Positions 35,432-44,042 of a stretch of 64,000 nt of DNA are shown here, one piece after another. The notes beneath the pieces are model-generated. The model was not told where the DNA came from. It worked only from the letters and a program-made list of their open reading frames with translations, and did no database searches. This DNA comes from Gammaproteobacteria bacterium UBA3067. Its GTDB lineage: Bacteria; Pseudomonadota; Gammaproteobacteria; Pseudomonadales; UBA3067. A program made the translations under genes and the position numbers. The number at the start of each line of letters is the position of its first letter. Position 1 is the stretch's first letter. The stretch lies in the NCBI GenBank assembly GCA_002366835.1, contig DFBZ01000060.1, forward strand, positions 62,001 to 126,000. Direction: 5' to 3'.

Positions 35432-37039
35432 CTATTTTCCGAACGTAATACCTTGCGCGAGAGGCAGTGTATCGCCGTAATTTATGGTGTTCGTTGTCCG
35501 GCGCATGTAATTTTTCCAGGCGTCTGAGCCAGATTCTCGACCGCCTCCTGTTTCTTTTTCGCCACCAAATGCTCCGCCAATTTCTGCACCAGAGGTGCCT
35601 ATGTTCACGTTGGCGATGCCACAATCAGAGCCTGCGGCAGAGAGAAATAATTCTGCTTCTTGCAACTTGTCAGTAAAAATTGCGGAAGACAAACCTTGAG
35701 GAACATCATTATGAATGGCTAAGGCCTCGTTAAAATTTTCGTATTCAATTAAATAAAGCAGGGGCGCAAAGGTTTCTTGTTTTACGACTTCTGCACTGGC
35801 GGGTACTTTTACCAAACCGGGCGTACAATAAACACCCTTCTTACCGACTCCCTCTTTATAACGGGAAGGACGGATAAGAATTTCTCCCCCCTGACCTACC
35901 GCTGCATCTAAAGCCGCTTCCATTTTCTGAAAGGCCTGCTCATCGATAAGCGGCCCGAGCAAGGTATTTTCCAGCCGGGGGTCACCGATGCAAATATGTT
36001 GATAGGCTTGTTTTATTTTCGCCACGCAGTTTGCAGCAATAGACTGGTGGGCGACCAGACGGCGCAGCGAGGTACAACGTTGCCCCGTGGTGCCGATTGC
36101 TGAAAAAACAATACCCCGAATGGCCAATTCCATATTGGCGGAAGGGGTCAGCACGATGGCATTATTACCGCCCAACTCAAGCAGATAACGGCCCAGGCGC
36201 CCAGCAACTGTTTGTGCGACTGCACGCCCCATAGGGATAGAGCCGGTGGCTGAAATCAGCGGCACTTGAGGGTGGCTGGCCAATGCCTCGCCGGTGGGCT
36301 TTTGCCCCAGCAGCACAACAGACAAACCCTGCTTCACTTGGTCTGGAATTTCAGGCACTTTTTCCATTGCTTGAATCAACACGCTCTGACAAGCCAAGGC
36401 GCAAAGCGGCGCTTTTTCAGAGGGTTTCCAGATAAGCGAATCGCCACATACCAGGGCCAGCATGGCATTCCAGGCCCACACGGCCATAGGGAAATTGAAT
36501 GCCGTGATCACCCCCACCGGCCCAAGCGGATGCCATTGTTCCATCATACGGTGATCAACACGCTCGGTGGCGATGGTGAGGCCATATAACTGGCGGGATA
36601 AACCCACCGCAAATTCACAGATATCGATCCACTCTTGCACTTCACCCAGCGCTTCTTGTTTGATTTTTCCCACTTCCAGAGTAATTAATTCCGCTAGGGG
36701 TTCTTTATTCTCTTTTACCACCTGCGCTATCGCGGCCACCAGCTTACCCCGCTGAGGCGCGGGCAAACATCTCCAGGTTTTAAAGGCGATTTGGGATTGC
36801 TGAACGCCAAGGTTCACCGCCTCATTAGGCAAAGCAGAAATTTCTGCCAGCTGAGCCTTATCTATGGGAGAGCGAACGATCGCATTCTCGACGCCACTAG
36901 GAGTTGAAACAAGAGGCTCTCCCAAGCCGTTAATGCTGGAGAGATAAACACCCTGATGTTTAAACCGGCTAAGCTGCAGTTTTTCCTCTAGCTGCAACAA
37001 TGACTGTGCGCTTGATGCTTGTTCCTGTGTTGTAGACAT
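35432..37039 (-). CDS. Alpha-aminoadipate semialdehyde dehydrogenase (ALDH7 family)
   Basis: The 535-residue NAD-dependent aldehyde dehydrogenase has VGVITAFNFPMAVWAWNAML, LELGGNNAIVL with the general-base Glu, and GTTGQRCTSLRRL with the catalytic Cys. The C-terminal NIGTSGAEIGGAFGGEKETG is typical of the antiquitin (ALDH7) group. These enzymes oxidise aminoadipate semialdehyde to 2-aminoadipate in lysine degradation. The ATG is 2 bases after the saccharopine-dehydrogenase-type gene, behind GGAGGGGG. The paired genes form a lysine-catabolic operon. Confidence 0.88.
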   Translation of the reverse strand: MSTTQEQASSAQSLLQLEEKLQLSRFKHQGVYLSSINGLGEPLVSTPSGVENAIVRSPIDKAQLAEISALPNEAVNLGVQQSQIAFKTWRCLPAPQRGKLVAAIAQVVKENKEPLAELITLEVGKIKQEALGEVQEWIDICEFAVGLSRQLYGLTIATERVDHRMMEQWHPLGPVGVITAFNFPMAVWAWNAMLALVCGDSLIWKPSEKAPLCALACQSVLIQAMEKVPEIPDQVKQGLSVVLLGQKPTGEALASHPQVPLISATGSIPMGRAVAQTVAGRLGRYLLELGGNNAIVLTPSANMELAIRGIVFSAIGTTGQRCTSLRRLVAHQSIAANCVAKIKQAYQHICIGDPRLENTLLGPLIDEQAFQKMEAALDAAVGQGGEILIRPSRYKEGVGKKGVYCTPGLVKVPASAEVVKQETFAPLLYLIEYENFNEALAIHNDVPQGLSSAIFTDKLQEAELFLSAAGSDCGIANVNIGTSGAEIGGAFGGEKETGGGRESGSDAWKNYMRRTTNTINYGDTLPLAQGITFGK

Positions 37040-37041
37040 TC

Positions 37042-38142
37042 TTATATCCCCCTCCCGTTTCCCACTTGGTAATATTGACCAAAACGGTTGGCCATAAACG
37101 CATCAAAGCTCACCTGCTCCTGACGCACAAAACCCTTGGCCGGTAATTCTCCTTGCGTATGCAAATCAAGAATCGCGCACAAAGAGGCGGCAGTGGTGAT
37201 CTGAATGGAACTCCAGGGTTCATCAAAAAGTTTTCGGTTGTACACTTTTCTGACATTGCTTTCCTGCTCATAAACTCCGTCGCGCCAACCGTCTACCTCG
37301 CAGGCCACCAGCACCACATCCTGCTTGGTAATAGGCACTGCCTCTTCCAGGATTTCTTTCAGCAACTCTCTGCGGCGATTCAGCTTTAAACTACGGGTAA
37401 GAAAAGACATCAAGTAACAATGCCCCTGGTAACGCACGGTTTTGTAATCCAGAGAAGAAACTTTACCCTCCAGGGTTTCGCACAGCGTGCCCAAACCACC
37501 CGAGGTGTTAAACGCCTCGTAATCAATACCGTCGAGGGAAAAACGCTCGAGTCCTTCGAGTGACTGAACCATCACCCTTTCACCATCGAGAATGGCTTCG
37601 CAGGGATTGCAGTATTCGTTAATCAGACCATCCGTAGACCAGGTCAGGTTGTACATCATCATATTGGAAGGAAACTGGGGTAAGGCACCAACGCGCATTT
37701 TGACTTTTGATACGCGTTCAAATTTATTGAACATATGGTGCCCCAAAATACCGATAAAACCAGGCGCCAAACCGCATTGCGGCATAAAGACCTGCCCTTC
37801 TTTGGCCTCTCGAGCTAGTTGACGAATAGAGGTCGTGGTTTCAACATCTTCGGTCAGATCAAAATAGCTGACCCCTGCCTTGAGGGCAGCTTTGGCAATA
37901 CCATGACTAAAGTTAAATGCACAGGCGGATACCACCGCATCGTGCTGGGAGAGAGCTTCGACCAAGGCTTTTTCATTTGCCACGTCGAGTATTTTTTTGC
38001 AGATCGCAAAGCGGTCTTCGAGGCGGTCTAGCGCTTGCTGCTCGGCATCCACCAGTGTCACGTGATAATCACCACACTCAGCCAGCAGTTTCGCGATAGA
38101 CGTACCGATTTTCCCCGCTCCAAGAACAATGACACGCTTCAT
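37042..38142 (-). CDS. Saccharopine dehydrogenase-family oxidoreductase
   Basis: The 366-residue protein starts with a Rossmann motif VIVLGAGKIGTSIAKLL. CGLAPGFIGILGHHM and SSIQITTAASLCAILDLH follow, as in saccharopine dehydrogenases. It could be the saccharopine-cleaving enzyme, giving aminoadipate semialdehyde plus glutamate, or a lysine 6-dehydrogenase, since both activities occur in this family. Coupling to the ALDH7 gene supports lysine degradation either way. No separate lysine-ketoglutarate reductase is next to it. AGAGG precedes the ATG. Confidence 0.82.
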   Translation of the reverse strand: MKRVIVLGAGKIGTSIAKLLAECGDYHVTLVDAEQQALDRLEDRFAICKKILDVANEKALVEALSQHDAVVSACAFNFSHGIAKAALKAGVSYFDLTEDVETTTSIRQLAREAKEGQVFMPQCGLAPGFIGILGHHMFNKFERVSKVKMRVGALPQFPSNMMMYNLTWSTDGLINEYCNPCEAILDGERVMVQSLEGLERFSLDGIDYEAFNTSGGLGTLCETLEGKVSSLDYKTVRYQGHCYLMSFLTRSLKLNRRRELLKEILEEAVPITKQDVVLVACEVDGWRDGVYEQESNVRKVYNRKLFDEPWSSIQITTAASLCAILDLHTQGELPAKGFVRQEQVSFDAFMANRFGQYYQVGNGRGI

Positions 38143-38368
38143 AATGGATACCTCTTATTGTTTTAGTGGGCATAACCAACACCCTCGTTAAACAGGCGAT
38201 TTGCGGTCTTATTTATGAGTTTAGCAGTTCGTAAAACCTCTTCATGTTACAGCAGCTTATCGCATTGCAAACAAAGCCTTGCTTCCTTAGCCCCCTACAA
38301 AGAAGCTGGACTGAAAATTTCATTACGGTTACAGTTAAGGGCTATTTAGACAATCAGGTCATCAGACA

Positions 38369-38381
38369 CTTGCGCCGCAAG
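38369..38381. promoter_or_regulatory. Perfect dyad upstream of fabY
   Basis: CTTGCGCCGCAAG is a 13-base palindrome centred 44 bases before the fabY start, in the spacer between fabY and the divergent lysine-catabolism pair. It could be an operator. No regulator gene for it is in this window. Confidence 0.3.
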
Positions 38382-38418
38382 AACACATGCAGCGCAAATA
38401 ATAAAAAAGGAGTAGTGA

Positions 38419-40341
38419 GTGTCCCACTTACCCGTCATCGTAGGCCTTGGTGGCATTAACGCAGCAGGCAGGTCTTCATTCCACAATAGCTACAAGCTGG
38501 TGGTTGCCGACAAGCTCAGCAAAGAAGACCGGGAAAACACCTACACGGGCCTCGCATCCATGATGGGCCTAATCCGCTACGAAAATGGCGGTTTCGTTGA
38601 TAATCAAGGCAATAGCATTGCGCCGGACATGATTGAAGAGCGCTTTGGCCAACATATTTCTGAAAACACCCGCCTTCGCAAAATTAACGATGAACACTAT
38701 GACCCAGACAAAAAACCCTTCCAGCAACGAGCCAGCTTAAGCAATCAGGGCGAAGCCATCACCTTCACCCTTAAAACCCGCAACCTGCCCAGCACCCTAC
38801 CTGATAACTGGCAAGTCAGCGCTATTGACAAGGTAAACAGCGAAGTACGCATACAAGATGGCTTGGACGTATTATTCCCCGATGGCCAAGTCTCAAAAGT
38901 TTCTACCGGCGGGCAACTCCCTACGGGCATGAAACTAAACAAGCTGTATCAATCCCGTAATCATCCGCGCGGCTTACAAATGACCGTGTACGGGTGCTCC
39001 GATGCACTGCGCTCGGTGGGAATTGACTGGGAAACTATCCAGCAGCACATTCGCCCGGACCAAGTGTCGGTCTATGCCAGTAGCGCCATGGGGCAAATGG
39101 ATGAAAATGGTGGCGGTGGTTATATGTCTGCGGCCATGCGCGGCAAACGCGCCACATCCAAACAACTTCCCCTTAGCTTGGCAGACATGCCTGCTGACTT
39201 TATCAATGCTTATATTCTAGGCAGTACCGGCAATACGGGTGCTAGCCTGGGGGCCTGTGCCTCCTTTCACTACAACCTGGCGAACGGCGTACGGGATATC
39301 CAAAGTGGCCGTGCCCGCGTGGCCATCGTGGGTTCAGCGGAAGCCCCTGTAACGCCTGAAATTATCGAAGGTTATGGCGCTATGGGCGCACTGGCCACCG
39401 ATGATGAAATTGCTGAACTCGACCAATCCACAACAGGCCCAGATCGCGCACGCGCTTGTCGTCCTTTTGGTTATAACTGTGGTTTCACCATGGCCGAATC
39501 TGCACAGTTTTTTGTTTTGATGGATGATGAACTGGCCCTGGAGCTCGGCGCCAAAATCTACGGCGCAGTGCCCGATGTTTTCGTAAATGCCGATGGCTTT
39601 AAAAAATCCATCTCCTCACCCGGCGTGGGCAACTACCTGACTTTATGGAAAGCCGCCGCTCTGGGAGAAAAACTACTGGGCCGAAAAGCTCTGCAAGAGC
39701 GTAGCTTTGTCCATGCCCACGGCACCGGCACCCCTCAGAACCGAGTAACGGAATCCCATGTTTTTAATGAAGTAGCAAAAGCCTACGACATCAATAACTG
39801 GCTGATCAGCGCCATTAAATGCTACGTTGGCCACTCACTGGCAACAGCCGGAGGCGATCAACTTAACTTCACCCTCGGCACCTGGCAACATGGCCTAGTA
39901 CCTGGCATCACCACCCTTGATGAAGTCGCAGAGGATGTACACCAATCCAACCTGCGTTTTGAACGGGAACACACAGAAGTTGGCCAAGAAGGCATGGATA
40001 TGGCCTTTCTAAACTCCAAAGGTTTTGGCGGCAACAACGCCACAGCTCTGGTACTCGCTCCTCATGCAGTAAAGAAAATGCTGGCCAAAAAACACGGCAA
40101 AGAAGCCCTGCAACAATACGAAGAACGCAGCATTTCGGTTGAGGAAAAAGCCAAGCAGTACGAAACAGAGGCAACTCGGGGAACCGCGAAACCCATCTAC
40201 CACTTTGATAACAATGTATTGGTCGGTGATGACCTCGAAATCACCGATGAAAGCATTACCGTTCCCGGCCAGACGAACAAAGTTAGTTTCACGGATACCG
40301 GGCATTTCGACGATATCTGCCTGAGTGATGGAGAGTTATAA
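38419..40341 (+). CDS. fabY: Beta-ketoacyl-ACP synthase FabY
   Basis: The 640-residue condensing enzyme is close in length to Pseudomonas aeruginosa FabY (about 634). The active-site Cys is in SLGACASFHYNL, the first His in VHAHGTGTPQNR and the second in VGHSLATAGG. FabY starts fatty acid synthesis from acetyl-CoA and malonyl-ACP in organisms where the FabH role is taken over. A GTG start is supported by AAGGAG six bases upstream; the next Met is far inside. It is transcribed alone and ends at a strong terminator. Confidence 0.9.
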   Translation: MSHLPVIVGLGGINAAGRSSFHNSYKLVVADKLSKEDRENTYTGLASMMGLIRYENGGFVDNQGNSIAPDMIEERFGQHISENTRLRKINDEHYDPDKKPFQQRASLSNQGEAITFTLKTRNLPSTLPDNWQVSAIDKVNSEVRIQDGLDVLFPDGQVSKVSTGGQLPTGMKLNKLYQSRNHPRGLQMTVYGCSDALRSVGIDWETIQQHIRPDQVSVYASSAMGQMDENGGGGYMSAAMRGKRATSKQLPLSLADMPADFINAYILGSTGNTGASLGACASFHYNLANGVRDIQSGRARVAIVGSAEAPVTPEIIEGYGAMGALATDDEIAELDQSTTGPDRARACRPFGYNCGFTMAESAQFFVLMDDELALELGAKIYGAVPDVFVNADGFKKSISSPGVGNYLTLWKAAALGEKLLGRKALQERSFVHAHGTGTPQNRVTESHVFNEVAKAYDINNWLISAIKCYVGHSLATAGGDQLNFTLGTWQHGLVPGITTLDEVAEDVHQSNLRFEREHTEVGQEGMDMAFLNSKGFGGNNATALVLAPHAVKKMLAKKHGKEALQQYEERSISVEEKAKQYETEATRGTAKPIYHFDNNVLVGDDLEITDESITVPGQTNKVSFTDTGHFDDICLSDGEL

Positions 40342-40385
40342 ACAAACGCTCACCCTGTCACACCAGCACTAACCAAGCACCTCAT

Positions 40386-40419
40386 AAGGCGGACTATAGC
40401 AATATAGCCCGCCTTTTTT
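40386..40419 (+). terminator. Rho-independent terminator of fabY
   Basis: GGCGG-CTATA pairs with TATAG-CCGCC around the loop GCAA, with one mismatch, and six T follow. Confidence 0.85.
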
Positions 40420-40677
40420 ATGCCGAATGCACCCACACTAAGCCCTTATTGAACTTACCCCCGTCTGACTCGTCTATAATTATAGTGTGCGGAAAAGCCC
40501 ATAAGGCGTCCTCCATCACTCTGAACTCAATGCTCACAAAGCATAACTGGCTTTATTGATACACCACCCCAGTATCAACAAAAGCACCAAGCTTGGCCCT
40601 GCCCTCGGTAGTTGTCGCTGTATCGACTACCCAGACACTGACGCTGCAACCGAAGATGTTACCCCCTAGCAAAGGAC
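40420..40677. other. Intergenic before the orphan E2 core gene
   Basis: A perfect TATAAT is at 40475-40480, but the nearest TTGAAC (40449) is 20 bases away. No lipoyl-domain coding sequence can be found in frame upstream of the E2 gene, which might have been expected if that gene were a truncated E2. Confidence 0.35.
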
Positions 40678-41439
40678 GTGAGTTACAAAGCCGCGCTGGC
40701 TAAACGCATGCAAATCGACCTCGACACCATACAGTCCAGCGGAGAACATGGCTTAATTACCGCAGAAGATGTAGAACACGCAGCACAACTTCACGATGAA
40801 AAAGGCGCATTAATCAAGCTGCGCGGCGTGCGTCGATCCATGGCAAAAAACATGGCTAGAGCGCATGCAGAAGTAGTTCAAGTGACTATTTTCGACGACG
40901 TAGATGTGCATGAATGGGGCGAGGGGAACGACCCCACCATGCGCCTCGTAAGAGCTATTGCCGTCGCCTGCGAGGCAGAGCCCTTTTTAAACGCATGGTA
41001 TGATGGTAAAACAATGGCGTTAAGGCCGCTAAAAACCATCGACTTGGGCATTGCTGTCGATACGCCTGACGGACTTTTTGTACCGGTTCTCAGGGACATT
41101 GGCAACCGCCCCATAGAAAACCTCCGCAAGGGCCTGGGCAACCTTAGATCTGCCGTTAGATCCCGCGCCATTCCACCATCAGAGTTAATTAATCCAGGTA
41201 TCACCCTTTCTAATTTCGGAACCATCGTGGGCAAATACGCTAATCCCGTCGTTGTTCCTCCGACCGTTTGTATTATTGGCTCTGGAGCAATACGCGAAGC
41301 GGTCACAGCCGTAAATGGTTCTGCACAGGTACGCCGCATTATACCCATATCCTTAAGCTTCGATCATCGTCCCATTACCGGAGGTGAAGCTGCGCGCTTT
41401 TTTAGTGCATTCCAGGACGACCTAAAATTACCTGAATGA
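40678..41439 (+). CDS. Orphan 2-oxoacid dehydrogenase E2 core without lipoyl domain
   Basis: The 253-residue protein contains a peripheral-subunit-binding region (residues ~1-37, DLDTIQSSGEHGLITAEDV) and a full E2 acyltransferase core. There is no lipoyl domain. The core signature is LSFDHRPITGGEAARF: the catalytic His is kept, but the residue four positions on, usually Asp in DHRxxDG, is Thr. I recall similar orphan E2-like proteins with a DHRxxTGG motif, so it may be a subfamily and not decay. No E1 or E3 genes are nearby. The GTG start has AAGGA too close to it, so the start is uncertain and the gene could be 5'-truncated. Confidence 0.7.
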   Translation: MSYKAALAKRMQIDLDTIQSSGEHGLITAEDVEHAAQLHDEKGALIKLRGVRRSMAKNMARAHAEVVQVTIFDDVDVHEWGEGNDPTMRLVRAIAVACEAEPFLNAWYDGKTMALRPLKTIDLGIAVDTPDGLFVPVLRDIGNRPIENLRKGLGNLRSAVRSRAIPPSELINPGITLSNFGTIVGKYANPVVVPPTVCIIGSGAIREAVTAVNGSAQVRRIIPISLSFDHRPITGGEAARFFSAFQDDLKLPE

Positions 41440-41724
41440 TTTCACCGTTTCACTTGATGCAAGTCACAGGCTCACCTAAAAAGAGCCTGTAAAAAACATA
41501 TTAGCCATAAACCCTCCTACAATTAATAAACACAGTGTTAATTTCTTTCTAAGTGCTGCAAGCAAGGAAACCTGATCGACCTGCTACATTTGGTAACCGA
41601 GAAGAACAGCATCGTTACTGAATGATCTGCTCACCTATGTAATAACCTTATTTATTCTTGTGCAACGATAAGATCAAAAAATATCTGTCCGTCGCGTTAC
41701 CTTAAGGAAGCTCTAAAACAAGCC

Positions 41725-42843
41725 ATGATAGATCAGCAGCGCACCCATTCCACGGCAGCAGATCATACGATACCTGATCATGTTAATTCGATGCTGGCAC
41801 GCGCTAAGCGAGATGCCATATTGCAAGCAGCGAGCGGTGCGCTTATCGTGCTGGATGCCAATGGCACTATTATTTCTTTCAACAGCCGTGCCGAAGAACA
41901 GTTTGCCATACCAAAAAGGAAAGCAATCGGGGCGCAAGTTGATAAAATTCTGAATGTATGCGAATTAACAAGTAGTTCGTTCTACGAGTGGATCAAATTA
42001 CTGGATCTGGAAACCGAAGTTGCACATAACGTGGTACTGAATTTTAATAAAGCCGATGGTTCCACAGAGATGGCGGAGGTCACTGTCGGGAAAGCTCCCC
42101 TGGAGAGTTTCACTGTAGAAAAAAGTACCGAAAATTCATCCGCAGCAAAAGGCCCATGCTATCAATATATTTGCGTCATCCGACCCGTCTCCACCTTTAA
42201 AGACAGTCAAATTGAAGATGCCTTAAAATATCTAAGTCATACCCTCAAAACACCTTTATTCGGAATGCTTGGTCTCATCTCGCTTGCTCTCAGCGAAAAG
42301 CGCCTACCTGCTCGTTCGAGGCGTTACCTTGAGCGGGCAAACAAATCGGGCGAGGCGCTTGCCCAAGTTATTGAGCGCACGCTGAATAAACTTCAAGCCC
42401 ACCCCCCCAACCAGGATGCAGCCCAGAACAAGGCAGAACAGGCTGAAGACGAGCTTGCTTACAAAGGAAGGTTTAGCGGGAACAATATTCTGGTAGTCGA
42501 AGACAACCTAACCAACCAAATTATTGCCAAAGGCATGTTAAAGAAATTTGGGGTAAACCCCCACACCGTAGAAAACGGCGAGGAAGCCATTGCCGAGATA
42601 AAAAGAAACAACTACGACCTGATTCTGATGGACTGCAACATGCCTGTTATGGATGGTTATACTGCAGCAAAAATGATTCGCGAATTGCCTGCACCAAAAA
42701 GCAACATCCCTATTATCGCTATCACTGCGACACAGGTCTCTGACAAAGAAACATTTTGCAAAACAAATAAAATGGACGGTTATATTGCGAAACCTTACCG
42801 CCTTGACGACATCTATCACACGCTCCATCTTTGGCTAAGCTAA
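41725..42843 (+). CDS. PAS-DHp-receiver protein lacking the kinase ATPase domain
   Basis: The 372-residue signalling protein has a PAS domain (~25-125), a HisKA-type dimerisation helix with an H-box SHTLKTPLFGML (His172), a charged linker, and a receiver domain (~252-372). The receiver has the acid pocket ED (259-260), phospho-acceptor Asp303 in LILMDCNMPVMDG, Thr334 and Lys356. The H-box is joined to the receiver by about 75 residues, with no N, G1, F or G2 box, so no HATPase_c domain exists. The residue after His is Thr, where kinases usually have Glu or Asp. It cannot autophosphorylate by the standard route; it may be a phosphorelay intermediate or a sink. No partner kinase is adjacent. 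Confidence 0.82.
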   Translation: MIDQQRTHSTAADHTIPDHVNSMLARAKRDAILQAASGALIVLDANGTIISFNSRAEEQFAIPKRKAIGAQVDKILNVCELTSSSFYEWIKLLDLETEVAHNVVLNFNKADGSTEMAEVTVGKAPLESFTVEKSTENSSAAKGPCYQYICVIRPVSTFKDSQIEDALKYLSHTLKTPLFGMLGLISLALSEKRLPARSRRYLERANKSGEALAQVIERTLNKLQAHPPNQDAAQNKAEQAEDELAYKGRFSGNNILVVEDNLTNQIIAKGMLKKFGVNPHTVENGEEAIAEIKRNNYDLILMDCNMPVMDGYTAAKMIRELPAPKSNIPIIAITATQVSDKETFCKTNKMDGYIAKPYRLDDIYHTLHLWLS

Positions 42844-42873
42844 AAGCATAATTTCTAACTTATTCACTATTGT

Positions 42874-44025
42874 TCAGCCAGAGCTTTTACTTTTCAATAT
42901 CTCTAACTTTTTAATCACTTTTTTCACCCTATCAACATACTCTCGTGCTTGCTTATGATTCGGTTGTAGCTTGAGCGCAGCCTGCCAGATATCCAGCGCT
43001 TTTTGATAGTGCTCCCGTTTATAGTAGGAATAACCCAGCTCAAGCTGAATATCGACGTGATTGGCAAGTTTCTCCTGAAAACTCGCTTCTTTTTCGTCTA
43101 AATCCTGGGGTTTCCACGTATTCTTTTTCAGCAAAGACAGGGTTTTTTTCGCGTCGCTATAATTATCCTGTGACAAAAAATCATTATATTCCGACAGCAA
43201 AGCTTGCCCTCGCTGCTTTGCCTTCCTTATCTTTTTCTTCTGTGCATATTCCAACGCGGCGTTTTTCTTCTTATTCCGGAGCTTAATGCTTACTAATACT
43301 CTTGATTTCAGCGCACCTGCCTGTTCACTAGGATGAAGTCGATAGGCTAAATTGGCCATTTTTTTAGCTCTATTTAGTTCCTTTTTTTCAAGGTCTATTT
43401 CAGCAAACACCAATAACTCAGCAGAGACTTTTTGGGCTTCGATTGTTTTATCTTTTAAATTTTCTGTAATGCTTACGTTACGAGGATCAACCTGAGATAG
43501 CTCACGATTATAGGAAATCTCTTTCTCCAACATTTCGCCTTTCGCAAACAGCACTTTTTGCTCCGCCTTATGGATCTTGATTTTTTGCTTTGTAACGATA
43601 TTATTATATTCGGCAGTTAAACGCTGGCTCTTTGGTAGTTTCTTTAGGGCAATATCATAACGGTCCAATACCGCACGCCAGTTATTGCGACGCACGTCTT
43701 TCTTGCCTACCTCTATAACTTCATTTTCATATTCTTTTGCCAGGCCAGATATGCTTATACGCTTTTTTTGGATGTGCTTATAACGTGGATTTTCTTTATC
43801 CACTGAGTCGATCGCCACCAACGCCTTACCATACTCCTGCTCTCCCACCCAGCGATCAATGCGGCCCTCTAGATCTGTTCCCACGCCACTGGTGGAAAGG
43901 CAGCCAGACAGAATGACCAACAGAACGCCTAATAAGGCATAGGGAGCCATAAACAAAAGTTGATGTACGATGGTGTCTTTTAATGGCACTAATACGACTA
44001 GTTTAGGCTCTGAAGTTTCATCCAT
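42874..44025 (-). CDS. TPR-containing lipoprotein
   Basis: The 383-residue protein has a lipobox VILSGC at residue ~42 preceded by a hydrophobic stretch. The N-terminal region before it is long, so the ATG at 43950 (MAPYALLGVLLVILSGC) may be the real start, although neither has a clear ribosome binding site. The body is Lys-rich and helical, probably TPR-like throughout. One clear TPR is at the end: LELGYSYYKREHYQKALDIW and QAALKLQPNHKQAREY. It follows the cyclase gene by 17 bases. It likely works at the envelope with the membrane cyclase; function is unknown. Confidence 0.72.
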   Translation of the reverse strand: MDETSEPKLVVLVPLKDTIVHQLLFMAPYALLGVLLVILSGCLSTSGVGTDLEGRIDRWVGEQEYGKALVAIDSVDKENPRYKHIQKKRISISGLAKEYENEVIEVGKKDVRRNNWRAVLDRYDIALKKLPKSQRLTAEYNNIVTKQKIKIHKAEQKVLFAKGEMLEKEISYNRELSQVDPRNVSITENLKDKTIEAQKVSAELLVFAEIDLEKKELNRAKKMANLAYRLHPSEQAGALKSRVLVSIKLRNKKKNAALEYAQKKKIRKAKQRGQALLSEYNDFLSQDNYSDAKKTLSLLKKNTWKPQDLDEKEASFQEKLANHVDIQLELGYSYYKREHYQKALDIWQAALKLQPNHKQAREYVDRVKKVIKKLEILKSKSSG

Positions 44026-44042
44026 GCTTTATGCGTTTTTTC

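Noticed and set aside
38205..38260. Another copy of the GAGTTTA core near fabY
   Set aside because: GAGTTTAGCAGTTCGTAAA lacks the TAAATGA-CxTTT half and has no pairing arms.
40449..40480. Sigma-70 promoter for the E2 gene (TTGAAC, TATAAT)
   Set aside because: The spacer is 20 bases, too long for a confident call, although the -10 box is perfect.
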